A DNA stretch of 64,000 nt, taken from Bradyrhizobium niftali (GTDB lineage Bacteria > Pseudomonadota > Alphaproteobacteria > Rhizobiales > Xanthobacteraceae). The notes beneath the pieces were generated by a model, which was given only the letters and a program-made list of their open reading frames with translations, had not been told where the DNA came from and made no database searches. The stretch is from contig NZ_SPQT01000034.1 of the NCBI RefSeq assembly GCF_004571025.1, positions 1 to 64,000 on the forward strand, read 5' to 3'. The translations under genes and the position numbers were made by a program. Of this stretch, positions 53,748 to 62,559 are shown one piece after another (position 1 is the first letter of the stretch; each line of letters begins with the position of its first letter).

Positions 53748-54563
53748 ATGTCCGACATGCGCTTGATTGTTGCTGGAGCCGGCGGCCGGATGGGCCGGGC
53801 GCTGACGCGGGCGATTGCCGAGAGCAAAGGCGCGGTTCTGGCCGGCGCGCTGGAGGCGCCGGGCTCCGAGCTGCTCGGCAAGGATGCCGGCGTGCTCGCC
53901 GGCCTGCCGGCCAATGGCATCAAGGTCTCGGCCGATCTCTGGGCGATGTCGAAGGAGGCCGACGGCATCCTCGATTTCACCGTGCCGGCCGCGACCATCG
54001 CCAACGTCGCGATCGCCGCCGAGCGCGGCATCGTGCATGTCGTCGGCACCACCGGGCTTTCGAGTTCCGACAACGCCGTGATCAAGAGCGTCACCAATCG
54101 CGCGGTCGTGGTGCAATCAGGCAATATGAGCCTCGGCGTCAATCTGCTTGCCGCGGTGGTCAAGCGCGTCGCCAAGGCGCTCGATGAAACCTTCGACATC
54201 GAGATCGTCGAAACCCACCACCGCATGAAAATCGATGCGCCCTCGGGCACCGCGCTGATGCTGGGGCAGGCGGCGGCGGCCGGCCGCGGCATCTCGCTCG
54301 ACGATCACGCGGCGCGCGGCCGCGACGGCATCACCGGCGCCCGCCGGCCCGGCGACATCGGCTTCGCCTCCTTGCGCGGCGGCACCGCGGCCGGCGACCA
54401 CAGCGTCAGCTTCCTCGGCCCGTTCGAGCGCCTGACGCTGTCGCACCAGGCCGAGGACCGCATCCTGTTCGCGCACGGCGCGCTGAAGGCGGCGCTGTGG
54501 GCGCATGGCAAGAAGCCGGGGCACTACTCCATGGCCGACGTGCTCGGCCTCGCCGACATCTGA
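53748..54563 (+). CDS. dapB: 4-hydroxy-tetrahydrodipicolinate reductase
   Basis: DapB reduces hydroxytetrahydrodipicolinate with NAD(P)H in lysine and diaminopimelate synthesis. The 271-residue protein starts MSDMRLIVAGAGGRMGRALT with the nucleotide loop GAGGRMG. It has the VVGTTGLSSSDNAVI region, the catalytic EIVETHHRMKIDAPSGTALM and GDHSVSFLGPFERLTLSHQA. Length is normal. It is followed 23 bases later by gpmA. Confidence 0.96.
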   Translation: MSDMRLIVAGAGGRMGRALTRAIAESKGAVLAGALEAPGSELLGKDAGVLAGLPANGIKVSADLWAMSKEADGILDFTVPAATIANVAIAAERGIVHVVGTTGLSSSDNAVIKSVTNRAVVVQSGNMSLGVNLLAAVVKRVAKALDETFDIEIVETHHRMKIDAPSGTALMLGQAAAAGRGISLDDHAARGRDGITGARRPGDIGFASLRGGTAAGDHSVSFLGPFERLTLSHQAEDRILFAHGALKAALWAHGKKPGHYSMADVLGLADI

Positions 54564-54586
54564 ACGAAAATAACGGAAAGTCATCA

Positions 54587-55210
54587 ATGAGCGAACGTCT
54601 TCTCGTGCTCGTCCGCCACGGCCAGAGCGAATGGAATCTGAAGAACCTGTTCACGGGGTGGAAGGATCCTGATCTCACCGAGCTCGGCGTCACCGAGGCC
54701 AGGGAAGCCGGCCGCAAGCTGAAGGCGCAGGGACTCGTGTTCGACGTCGCCTACACCTCGGTGCTGACGCGCGCGCAGCACACGCTCGATCTCATCCTCG
54801 GCGAGCTCGGTCAGGAGGGGCTGCCCACGGAGAAGAACCTCGCGCTAAACGAGCGCGACTATGGCGATCTCTCCGGCCTCAACAAGGACGACGCCCGCAA
54901 GAAATGGGGCGAGGACCAGGTGCTGATCTGGCGCCGCTCCTACGACGTGCCGCCGCCCGGCGGCGAGAGCCTGAAGGACACGCTGGCGCGCGCGCTGCCC
55001 TATTACGTGCAGGAGATTTTGCCAAGCGTGCTCAACGGCAAGCGCACGCTGGTCGCCGCCCACGGCAACTCGCTGCGCGCGCTGATCATGGTGCTGGAAA
55101 AGCTGTCGCCCGAAGGCATCCTGAAGCGCGAGCTCGCGACGGGCGTGCCGATCATCTACCGGCTCAATGCGGATTCGACGGTGGCCTCGAAGCTGGACCT
55201 GGCGGGGTAG
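54587..55210 (+). CDS. gpmA: 2,3-bisphosphoglycerate-dependent phosphoglycerate mutase
   Basis: GpmA interconverts 3- and 2-phosphoglycerate. The 207-residue protein starts MSERLLVLVRHGQSEWNLKN, with the phosphohistidine in RHGQSEWN. It has FTGWKDPDLTELGVTEAREA, LNERDYGDLSGLNKDDARKK and the second catalytic histidine in VAAHGNSLRALIMVLEKL. It is a short form typical of alphaproteobacteria. It probably shares a transcript with dapB. Confidence 0.95.
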   Translation: MSERLLVLVRHGQSEWNLKNLFTGWKDPDLTELGVTEAREAGRKLKAQGLVFDVAYTSVLTRAQHTLDLILGELGQEGLPTEKNLALNERDYGDLSGLNKDDARKKWGEDQVLIWRRSYDVPPPGGESLKDTLARALPYYVQEILPSVLNGKRTLVAAHGNSLRALIMVLEKLSPEGILKRELATGVPIIYRLNADSTVASKLDLAG

Positions 55211-55211
55211 G

Positions 55212-55364
55212 CTTCTTCGCCTCTCCCCGCTTGCGGGGAGAGGCCGGATTGCATCGCAGATGCAATCCGGGTGAGGGGGAGTCTCCGCGAGTCCAACTGT
55301 CACCGTCCATGCGGAGACTCCCCCTCACCCCGATCCTCTCCCCGCAAGCGGGGCGAGGGAGAAG
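55212..55364. repeat. Dispersed inverted repeat (CTCTCCCCGCTTGCGGGGAG type)
   Basis: The left part CTCTCCCCGCTTGCGGGGAG and GTGAGGGGGAGTCTCCGC mirrors the right part, GCGGAGACTCCCCCTCACCC and CTCTCCCCGCAAGCGGGG. Each half also folds on itself. It occupies the whole gap between the convergent gpmA and Ada-like genes and may end both transcripts. Confidence 0.8.
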
Positions 55365-55366
55365 AA

Positions 55367-56263
55367 TCACTGCACCCCCAGCTTCCCCGCCTCCCAGCCC
55401 AGCATCGCCTGCTTGCGGGTGATGCCCCAGTGATAGCCGGTGAGCGTGCCGCTCTTGCCGAGCGCGCGGTGGCAGGGCACGACGAAGGAGACCGGGTTCT
55501 TGCCGACGGCCGCGCCGACGGCGCGCGAGGCTTTCGGGCTGTTGATGTTGCAGGCGATGTCGGAATAGGACACCGCGCGTCCCATCGGGATCTTCAGCAG
55601 CGTTTCCCAGACCCGCACCTCGAAATCGGTGCCGATCATCACCACGCGCAGCGGCTGGTCCGGCCGCCACAGCTTGGTGTCGAAGATTCGCTGGGCGAGC
55701 GGGGCGGTGCCTTCGTGATCCTCGACGTAAGTTGCGTTCCGCCAGCGCCGCATCATGTCGGCAAGCGCTGCTTTTTCCTCGCCGGGATCGGCGAAGGCAA
55801 GTCCCGACAATCCGCGATCGGTCGCGATCACGATGGCCGTGCCGAAGGGTGAGGCGTGGAAGCCGTAGCGCAGGGTGAGGCCCGCGCCGCCATTCTTCCA
55901 TTCGCCCGGCGACATCGCCTCGTGGGTGACGAAGAGATCGTGCAGCCGGCCCGGCCCCGACAGGCCGGAGTCGAGCGCGGCGTCGAGCACGCTCGCGGAA
56001 TCCCGCAGCAGGCCCTTGGCGTGGTCGAGCGTCAGCGCCTGCATGAAAGCCTTCGGCGTGATCGAGGCCCAGCGGCGGAACAGATGGTGCAGTTCATCGG
56101 GCGTGACGCCGGCCGCATCCGCCATCGCCTCGATGGTCGGCTGCGCGCGCCAGTTCTCCGAGATGAAGGCGATCGCCCGGCGCACCGAGTCATAGTCGCG
56201 CAGCGCGGCGTTCTGGGGGCCCGGCTTGGTCAGGCGGTGATCATGTATGGCGAGTGTCATCAT
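55367..56263 (-). CDS. AraC-type regulator fused to O6-methylguanine-DNA methyltransferase (Ada-like)
   Basis: A 298-residue fusion. An AraC helix-turn-helix domain is at about 25-120, with FISENWRAQPTIEAMADAAG and AFMQALTLDHAKGLL. A methyltransferase domain is at about 130-295, with VWETLLKIPMGRAVSYSDIA and the acceptor Cys in SFVVPCHRALGKSGTLTGYH. The N-terminal zinc Ada domain of E. coli Ada is absent, so phosphotriester sensing is not expected. It repairs O6-methylguanine and may autoregulate. It ends close to a dispersed repeat. Confidence 0.9.
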   Translation of the reverse strand: MMTLAIHDHRLTKPGPQNAALRDYDSVRRAIAFISENWRAQPTIEAMADAAGVTPDELHHLFRRWASITPKAFMQALTLDHAKGLLRDSASVLDAALDSGLSGPGRLHDLFVTHEAMSPGEWKNGGAGLTLRYGFHASPFGTAIVIATDRGLSGLAFADPGEEKAALADMMRRWRNATYVEDHEGTAPLAQRIFDTKLWRPDQPLRVVMIGTDFEVRVWETLLKIPMGRAVSYSDIACNINSPKASRAVGAAVGKNPVSFVVPCHRALGKSGTLTGYHWGITRKQAMLGWEAGKLGVQ

Positions 56264-56318
56264 GACCGGAAATGTAGGAGAGGGGGCGGCTCGAAACCAC
56301 CCGATTTCCGACGTGACA

Positions 56319-56852
56319 TCAGCGAATGGGGTTGAAGGTCGGTCCTCGCTTGGCGGCGTTCAGCGCCTCAACCAAGCCATTGTAAAAGCTTGCTTTTTCT
56401 TCTGGCCCCAAAAATCCGGCGAGCTGGAGCCGGCGGCCGCGCGAGATCAGATAGAGGTGCTCGAGGCCAAAATCCTCGTCGACCTCCAGGTCGAGCCGGA
56501 CCCAGAGCGGATTGAACGTCCATTCGGCGACCTGGCCGCGATGGCTGACGCGCCGCACCCGCAGTTCCGAGGGCGTGACCACGATCTCCTCGCAGGCCCG
56601 CGCGGCGCGGAAATTGACCTTGAAGGCCCACCAGATCACCAGCACGTCGAGGCCGAAGAAGCCGAGCACCGGCCACGCGCCCATCATCAGGAAGACGAGG
56701 CCGGTGACGAAGCTGACGACGCTCAGGAACAGCATCACGGCGAGGAAGCCGGTGCGGTTCAGCGAGCGGTGCGGCGTCAGCAGCGCCGAGAAGATTTGAG
56801 CTTCGCTCTGATCCTCGGAGCCCCTGCGCTCAATTTCGTTGCCTGTGCTCAT
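56319..56852 (-). CDS. DUF2244 family membrane protein
   Basis: A 177-residue protein with two membrane segments (FLAVMLFLSVVSFVTGLVFL and WPVLGFFGLDVLVIWWAFKV) followed by a soluble part with EIVVTPSELRVRRVSHRG and GLEHLYLISRGRRLQLAGFL. This is the DUF2244 pattern, often found next to nth in alphaproteobacteria; here it is divergent from nth. Function is unknown. Confidence 0.85.
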   Translation of the reverse strand: MSTGNEIERRGSEDQSEAQIFSALLTPHRSLNRTGFLAVMLFLSVVSFVTGLVFLMMGAWPVLGFFGLDVLVIWWAFKVNFRAARACEEIVVTPSELRVRRVSHRGQVAEWTFNPLWVRLDLEVDEDFGLEHLYLISRGRRLQLAGFLGPEEKASFYNGLVEALNAAKRGPTFNPIR

Positions 56853-56874
56853 CGTCCCTCAGTATATCCCGATC

Positions 56875-57627
56875 ATGGCGAAAATCACCCGCAAGCCGGT
56901 CCCGCGCAAAGCAGCCGTGCCGAAGAAAAAAGCAAAGACGGCTGTGGCGAAGCCGAAGGCCCCTGCGAAGAAATCGCTCAAGGCCGTCAAACCCTGGACG
57001 CCGGCCGAGATCCACCAGGTCTTCAGCCGTTTCCGCAAGGCCAATCCGGAGCCGAAGGGGGAGCTCGAGCACGTCAATCCGTTCACGCTGCTGGTCGCCG
57101 TGGTGTTGTCGGCGCAGGCCACCGACGCCGGCGTCAACAAGGCGACGCGCGCGTTGTTCGAGGTCGCCGACACGCCGCAGAAGATGCTCGATCTCGGCGA
57201 GGAGTCCTTACGCGAGTACATCAAGACCATCGGCCTCTATCGCACCAAGGCCAGGAACGTGATCGCGCTGTCGGCCAAGCTGCTCGGCGAATTCGGCGGC
57301 GAGGTGCCGCGCACGCGGGCCGAGATCGAGTCATTGCCGGGCGCCGGGCGCAAGACCGCCAACGTGGTGCTCAACATGGCCTTTGGCGAGCACACCATGG
57401 CGGTGGACACGCATGTCTTCCGTGTCGGCAACCGCACCGGGCTCGCGCCCGGCAAGACGCCGCTGGACGTCGAGCTTGGTCTCGAAAAGGTGATCCCGGC
57501 CGAGTTCATGCTGCATGCCCATCATTGGCTGATCCTGCACGGCCGCTATACTTGCCTCGCGCGCAAGCCGCGCTGCGAGGTGTGCCTGATCAACGATCTC
57601 TGCCGGTGGCCGGAGAAGACGGTCTAG
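56875..57627 (+). CDS. nth: Endonuclease III
   Basis: Nth removes oxidised pyrimidines and cuts abasic sites. The 250-residue protein has a Lys/Ala/Pro-rich N-terminal extension of about 40 residues. The helix-hairpin-helix with catalytic lysine is SLPGAGRKTANVVLNMAFG, and the catalytic Asp is in AVDTHVFRVGNRTG. The [4Fe-4S] ligands are C-x6-C-x2-C-x5-C in TCLARKPRCEVCLINDLC. The ATG at 56875 is preferred to an earlier in-frame start. It is divergent from the DUF2244 gene. Confidence 0.95.
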   Translation: MAKITRKPVPRKAAVPKKKAKTAVAKPKAPAKKSLKAVKPWTPAEIHQVFSRFRKANPEPKGELEHVNPFTLLVAVVLSAQATDAGVNKATRALFEVADTPQKMLDLGEESLREYIKTIGLYRTKARNVIALSAKLLGEFGGEVPRTRAEIESLPGAGRKTANVVLNMAFGEHTMAVDTHVFRVGNRTGLAPGKTPLDVELGLEKVIPAEFMLHAHHWLILHGRYTCLARKPRCEVCLINDLCRWPEKTV

Positions 57628-57643
57628 GGCATTAGCTAACGTC

Positions 57644-57684
57644 TGTCATTCCGGGGCGATGCGAAGGACCATCCCGGAATGACG
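57644..57684. terminator. ATTCCGGG hairpin after nth
   Basis: TGTCATTCCGGGGCG and CCCGGAATGACGA are inverted around GATGCGAAGGACCAT. It begins 17 bases past the nth stop. It belongs to the ATTCCGGG palindromes seen at 331 and 53564 and may act as a terminator. Confidence 0.5.
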
Positions 57685-57728
57685 ATGGTGAGATTCGCGT
57701 TCGGGCAAAGTGGCTTTGGGGACATGTC

Positions 57729-58865
57729 GTGAGTCAGCAGGATCAAGTTACGTCATCGCCACCGCCTGCCGCTCCAGCCCCGCCACCCAAGCCGACGCAG
57801 CGGCCGGCGAGCTCGCTGTGGAGCCGGTTCGCGATTCCGCTGTTCGCGGTCATCGTCGCGCTCGCCTTCGTCGCGCTGGCGACGCTGCGCTTCGACGAAT
57901 GGGTCGGCAATGCCGTGGTCCAGACCACCAATGACGCCTATGTGCGCGCCGAGCTGACGCGGCTGGCGAGCCGCGTCTCCGGTGAGGTGCTGACCGTAGG
58001 GGTCACCGACTTCCAGCGCGTCAAGGCCGGCGACCTCCTGATTCAGATCGATCCCGCGGACTATGAGGCACAGGTCGCGCAATCCGAAGCCGCGGTCGCC
58101 GCCGCGCAAGCCGCGCTCGACAATCTGGCCAACCAGGTCGAGCTGCAATATGCGACGATCGCGCAGGCGCAAGCCGCGCGGCTGTCGGCCGAAGCCTTGG
58201 AGGTCGAGGCGCGGCAGGAGCAGGAGCGTCAGCAATCGCTGTCGCAGACCGAGTCCGGCACGCGGCAGCGGTTCGAGCAGGCGGTAGCAAACTACGCCAA
58301 GGCGCAGGCCGACGTGCGTGCCAGCCGCGCCGTGATCGCCGCCCAGCAGCATCAGCTCGAAGTCCTGCAAGGCACCAGGAAGCAGCGCGCCGCCGATCTC
58401 GAAGCCACCAAGGCGTCGCTGGCGAGTGCGAAGCTGAAGCTCGGCTACACGAAGATATCGGCGCCGTTCGACGGCGTCGTCGGGGAGCGCCAGGTGCAGC
58501 CCGGCGACTACGTCAATATCGGCACCAACCTCATCAACGTGGTGCCGCTGCCGAAGGTCTATGTGATCGCGAACTACAAGGAGACCCAGCTCACGCACGT
58601 CGCACCGGGCCAGCGGGTCGAGATCACCGTCGACAGTTTCCCGCGCGAGAAGCTGCGCGGCAAGGTCGAGCGCATCGCGCCGGCGACGGGCGCGCAGGTC
58701 GCGCTGCTGCCGCCGGACAATGCGACCGGCAACTTCACCAAGGTGGTGCAGCGCATTCCCGTGCGGATTCAACTCGACGACAGTCAGCCATTGCTGGCAC
58801 GGCTCGTGCCCGGCATGTCGGTCGTCACCAGCATCGACACGAAGGCCGCGAATGGCGGAAAATGA
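57729..58865 (+). CDS. HlyD/EmrA-type membrane fusion protein
   Basis: The periplasmic adaptor of a tripartite efflux pump. The 378-residue product starts at a GTG and has a Pro-rich cytosolic tail. One membrane anchor (FAIPLFAVIVALAFVALATL) and a biotinyl-lipoyl half (TNDAYVRAELTRLASRVSGE) follow. A long coiled-coil hairpin rich in Gln/Ala lies at about 110-225, then LGYTKISAPFDGVVGERQVQ and a beta-barrel domain. It overlaps the transporter gene by 14 bases, as in emrAB operons. The exported compounds are unknown. Confidence 0.92.
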   Translation: MSQQDQVTSSPPPAAPAPPPKPTQRPASSLWSRFAIPLFAVIVALAFVALATLRFDEWVGNAVVQTTNDAYVRAELTRLASRVSGEVLTVGVTDFQRVKAGDLLIQIDPADYEAQVAQSEAAVAAAQAALDNLANQVELQYATIAQAQAARLSAEALEVEARQEQERQQSLSQTESGTRQRFEQAVANYAKAQADVRASRAVIAAQQHQLEVLQGTRKQRAADLEATKASLASAKLKLGYTKISAPFDGVVGERQVQPGDYVNIGTNLINVVPLPKVYVIANYKETQLTHVAPGQRVEITVDSFPREKLRGKVERIAPATGAQVALLPPDNATGNFTKVVQRIPVRIQLDDSQPLLARLVPGMSVVTSIDTKAANGGK

Positions 58866-60480
58866 CGATGCCGGCCGCGGACCGCTCTCGCGCGGCGGCG
58901 TCGCGCCACAGCCGTTGTTCGCCGTGGCGGCGGTGTTGCTCGGCTCGTTCCTCGCCAATTTCGACAGCCGTCTCACCACGGTCGGACTGCCCGACCTGCG
59001 CGGCGCGTTCTCGCTCGGCTTCGACGAAGGCGCCTGGCTCTCCACCGCCGGTATCGGCTCGCAGATCTTCATCGCGCCCGCGGTGGCGTGGCTCGCGACG
59101 GTGTTCGGGCTCAGGCGCGTGCTCGGGATCCCCAGCCTCGTCTATGCCGCGGTCTCGCTGATCATCCCCTTCGTGCACGACTATCCGACGCTGCTCGGGC
59201 TCAGCGTCGTGCATGGCCTGCTGCTCGGCACCTTCGTGCCGGCGACGCTGATGATCGTGTTCCGCAACCTGCCGATCCGCTGGTGGCTGCCTGCGATCTC
59301 GATCTATTCGATCCGCGTCGGCTTTGCGTTGGACACCTCGAGCTCGCTGGTCGGCTTCTATGTCGACCATCTCGGCTGGCAATGGCTGTACTGGCAAGGT
59401 GTCGTGATCGCGCCGCTGATGGGCCTGATGGTCTATCTGGGGACGCCGAACGAGCCGGTGAACCGCGCGCTGCTGCGCGAGGCCGATTGGGGCGGCATGC
59501 TGCTGCTCGGCGCCTCGGTCTCGATGATCTATGCCGGGCTCGACCAGGGCAATCGCCTGGATTGGCTCGGCTCGGGTACGGTGATGGCACTGCTGGTCGG
59601 CGGCGGCGTGCTGTTCGTCGCTTTCCTCGTCAACGAGTCGCTGGTGCGACAGCCCTGGGCGCATGTGAACGTGCTGTTCTCGCGGAACATCGGCCTGTCG
59701 CTGGTGGTGATCCTGCTCTACACGCTGACCTCGCTCTCCAACTCGTCGCTGGTGCCGAACTTCCTCGGCAATATCGGACTGCTCCGGCCGGAGCAGAGCG
59801 GGCTGCTGCTGCTCGGCTATGGCGCGCTGCCGATGTTCGTGCTGGTGCCGATCTCGATCTGGGTGCTGCGCCATTTCGATGCGCGCGCGGTGACGGTGGT
59901 GGGATTCACCTGTTTCGCAGCCGCCAATCTCTGGGGCACCCAGCTCACCCATGACTGGGCGCGCGAGGATTTCATCGGCATCGTGCTGCTGCAAGCGATC
60001 GGTCAATCGACGACGCTGCTGCCGATCATCATCATGGCGCTCTCGAACTCCGATCCGAGCCGCGCCACGTCGTTCGCCGCCTATATCCAGATCATGCGGC
60101 TCGGCGGCGCCGAGATCGGCGTGGCGCTGATGGGGACCTGGCTGCGCGTCCGCGAGCAGGTCCATTCCTTCTATCTCGGTCAGAACCTCGGCGTCGGCGA
60201 TGCCGACGTGGTACGGATTCTGAAGCAGCTCGCCGACCATTTCGCCGCCCATGGCACAGGATCGGCGCAGGCGCGCGCGGTGGGAACGCTCGCAAGCTTG
60301 GTCCAGCGCGAGGCCAATGTGCTCGCCTATATCGACGGCTTCTGGCTCTGCTTCTGGCTGGCGATGGCCGCGCTTGGCATCGTCGCGCTGATCACCCGCG
60401 CCCCGCCCGGCCCGTTCACGCCGGCGCCATTCGGCTTCGCCAGGATGCTGCTGCGCAAATGCGGGGTACCGGTGACGTAG
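58852..60480 (+). CDS. MFS drug/proton antiporter, DHA2 (EmrB) family
   Basis: A 542-residue major facilitator with about 14 membrane segments, typical of the DHA2 family. It starts MAENDDAGRGPLSRGGVAPQ, then FAVAAVLLGSFLANFDSRLT and TVGLPDLRGAFSLGFDEGAW. The antiporter region reads VVHGLLLGTFVPATLMIVF. The ATG at 58852 is chosen; the earlier open frame lies in the emrA-like gene. Together they form an emrAB-type pump; a TolC partner is not in the window. Confidence 0.92.
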   Translation: MAENDDAGRGPLSRGGVAPQPLFAVAAVLLGSFLANFDSRLTTVGLPDLRGAFSLGFDEGAWLSTAGIGSQIFIAPAVAWLATVFGLRRVLGIPSLVYAAVSLIIPFVHDYPTLLGLSVVHGLLLGTFVPATLMIVFRNLPIRWWLPAISIYSIRVGFALDTSSSLVGFYVDHLGWQWLYWQGVVIAPLMGLMVYLGTPNEPVNRALLREADWGGMLLLGASVSMIYAGLDQGNRLDWLGSGTVMALLVGGGVLFVAFLVNESLVRQPWAHVNVLFSRNIGLSLVVILLYTLTSLSNSSLVPNFLGNIGLLRPEQSGLLLLGYGALPMFVLVPISIWVLRHFDARAVTVVGFTCFAAANLWGTQLTHDWAREDFIGIVLLQAIGQSTTLLPIIIMALSNSDPSRATSFAAYIQIMRLGGAEIGVALMGTWLRVREQVHSFYLGQNLGVGDADVVRILKQLADHFAAHGTGSAQARAVGTLASLVQREANVLAYIDGFWLCFWLAMAALGIVALITRAPPGPFTPAPFGFARMLLRKCGVPVT

Positions 60481-60486
60481 TCACCG

Positions 60487-61227
60487 TCACCGCATCTGCC
60501 GCGCCGGCTCGATCATCTCGGGGCGCGGGCCCGACAGCCGCTTGTGCATGTGGACCATGAAGGCCATGCCGAAGATCGGCGTCGCCAGGTTGACGATCGG
60601 GATCGAGACGAAGGCTGCGATGATCAGGCCGGCGGCGAAGATGGTGGCGGCATTGTCGCGCCGCATCGCCTTGGCTTCCTCCGGCGAGCGGAAGCGCATC
60701 GCAGCGAGCTCGAAATATTCGCGTCCCAGCAGCCAGGCCGTAGCGAGGAAGAAGATCAGGAAACCGGCGCCGGCCAGCAACACGAAGGGCAGCGCGATCA
60801 GATAGACCAGGATGGTCAGCAAGGCGGTCTTGACGCCCTCGTATATCGCCTGGCTGAAAGGCAGCGCCACGCCCGGCCGTTCGGCGGGATAGTGTTCGCG
60901 CTCGACATGGTCGGCGACGTCGTCGACGAACAGGCTCGCCACCAGCGACGTGATCGCCGGCATCAGGAACACCGCCCCGAATACGACGCCCAGGCCCGCC
61001 GCGATCGAGACGATCCAGGCCAGGACCTCGAGCGACGTGTGCCAGCCGGGACCGAGCAGGCCCTCAAGCCAGACTCCGCCATAGGTCGCAAACCAGCTGA
61101 GCAGCCGCTGCAACCCGATCGCCAGCACGGTGATCAGCACGAGCGCAAGCCCGATCGATCGCCACAGGATCGAGCGCATCGGCGGCGAGATCATTTGCGA
61201 CAGCGCCTTCACGGCGGCATCCAGCAT
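60487..61227 (-). CDS. CysZ/EI24-family membrane protein
   Basis: A 246-residue protein with four to five membrane segments. It starts MLDAAVKALSQMISPPMRSI and has VVFGAVFLMPAITSLVASLF and GREYFELAAMRFRSPEEAKA, then the PIFGMAFMVHMHKRLSG end. These match the CysZ/EI24 family; CysZ imports sulfate, but family members vary and no sulfur genes are adjacent, so transport of sulfate is only possible. It is convergent with the MFS gene, six bases apart. Confidence 0.82.
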   Translation of the reverse strand: MLDAAVKALSQMISPPMRSILWRSIGLALVLITVLAIGLQRLLSWFATYGGVWLEGLLGPGWHTSLEVLAWIVSIAAGLGVVFGAVFLMPAITSLVASLFVDDVADHVEREHYPAERPGVALPFSQAIYEGVKTALLTILVYLIALPFVLLAGAGFLIFFLATAWLLGREYFELAAMRFRSPEEAKAMRRDNAATIFAAGLIIAAFVSIPIVNLATPIFGMAFMVHMHKRLSGPRPEMIEPARQMR

Positions 61228-61306
61228 GGGGGACCCTCTCACGAAACCACCCGCGAGAGGTAGACATGCCGGATCGCTTCGGCAAGTCCTCGCAATGACG
61301 GCCGAG

Positions 61307-61395
61307 CTACACCGCATCCAGCGGCTTGCCGCGCACGTTCGGACCGAACAGCGCCATCGCGATCTCTCCCGGCGCTCGCGTTAGCGTAACCGCAG
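61307..61395 (-). pseudogene. Possible remnant of a gene C-terminus
   Basis: One minus-strand frame reads APGEIAMALFGPNVRGKPLD followed by Ala-Val and a stop at 61307. The pattern looks like a protein C-terminus, but upstream it runs into a dispersed repeat at 61415 with no continuing gene. It could be the leftover of a deleted gene or chance. No family is recognised. Confidence 0.3.
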
Positions 61396-61414
61396 ATCGG
61401 CATTTTCGAGAGGT

Positions 61415-61500
61415 CGTCATGCCCGGGCTTGTCCCGGGCATCCACGTTCTTGGTGCGGTGTTGCAAGGCGTGGATGGCCGGGTCAAGCCCGGCCATGACG
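61415..61500. repeat. Dispersed CGTCATGCCCGGGCTTG palindrome
   Basis: CGTCATGCCCGGGCTTGTCC and GGGCATCCACG on the left mirror CGTGGATGGCCGGGTC and AAGCCCGGCCATGACG on the right. It lies between the CysZ-like gene and the LysR gene. This family is widespread in rhizobial genomes. Confidence 0.8.
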
Positions 61501-61520
61501 CCGGATGTATTGGTCGTGCC

Positions 61521-62453
61521 TCACCCCGCCAGCTCCGCCTGCCAGCCGCCGCTGCGCACCTGCTCGGCGATCAATGCGAGCATCAGGCGGCGCATCTCTT
61601 CCATGGCGTAGGTCATTGGGCGGTTGCGCAGGCGGCAAAGGTAGAGCGTGCGGGTCAGCTTCGGCGCGATCACCTTGCGTGCGATCAGCCGGCCGGCCGC
61701 GAGCTCCTCGCGCGCGAACAGCTTTGTCGCGATGGTGCAGCCGAGCCCTTCCACCAGCGCGCCGGTCATGCCGGTGATCGAATTGGCGTGCAGGATGGCG
61801 CCGCCTTCCAGCCGCTTGAGCAGGACCGGATCGTCCAGCAGCGCGCGCGCGGACAGGCCGAGACCGTAGCGAAGCAGGATCAGCGGCAAGCGGTTCAGCT
61901 CCTCGAAGCGGATCGGCGCCTTGCCCTTGCCGACCAGTTTCGGAATGCCGACCAGGAACATCTCCTCTTCGAGCACGGCCTCGGTGATCAGCTCCTTCTC
62001 CGACGGCGGATTGTAGACCAGCGCGAGGTCGACGTTGGAGACCATCAGGTGCATCAGCGTCGCGCCGGACAGGCTCTCCGTCAGCGACAATTTGAGCTTG
62101 GGGTACTTGGTCAGCACCGTGCGCATCAACGCGACGCCGATCGCCTTGACGCCGGAATTGGCCATGCCGATCGAGATCTCGCCGGCGATGACGCGGGCGC
62201 CCTCGCGCACCTCGGTCTCGGCCTCCGCCATCGCGCGCAGGATGATCCGAGCGTGCTCATAGAGCCGCTCGCCGGCCGCCGTCGGTTCCATGCCGCGCGA
62301 CTTGCGCTCGAACAGCGGCGTTGCGAATTCGGCCTCCAGGTTCGAGATATGATGGCTGAGCGCGGACTGCGCGACGTTCACCTGGTCAGCCGCGCGCGAC
62401 AGGTTCCGCTGCTCGTAGACGGCGATGAAATAGCGGAGCTGGCGCGAATCCAT
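61521..62453 (-). CDS. LysR-family transcriptional regulator
   Basis: A 310-residue LysR regulator. The N-terminal winged helix (1-60) reads MDSRQLRYFIAVYEQRNLSR and VAQSALSHHISNLEAEF. The effector domain follows from about residue 90, with GEISIGMANSGVKAIGVALM. It is divergent from a CoA-transferase gene, the usual layout for a LysR regulator and its target. In the 106-base gap a TTCTAGAA palindrome at about 62467 and an AT-rich stretch could be its site and the promoter. The effector is not known. Confidence 0.92.
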   Translation of the reverse strand: MDSRQLRYFIAVYEQRNLSRAADQVNVAQSALSHHISNLEAEFATPLFERKSRGMEPTAAGERLYEHARIILRAMAEAETEVREGARVIAGEISIGMANSGVKAIGVALMRTVLTKYPKLKLSLTESLSGATLMHLMVSNVDLALVYNPPSEKELITEAVLEEEMFLVGIPKLVGKGKAPIRFEELNRLPLILLRYGLGLSARALLDDPVLLKRLEGGAILHANSITGMTGALVEGLGCTIATKLFAREELAAGRLIARKVIAPKLTRTLYLCRLRNRPMTYAMEEMRRLMLALIAEQVRSGGWQAELAG

Positions 62454-62559
62454 GGGCGATCAAGCGTTCTAGAAATGCGATGGCACTCTTCGACAGATTA
62501 TATTTTTCAGAAGGCTTGTGAAGGCCTAGTCTCCTGGGTGGACGAACAGGGAGTGACGC

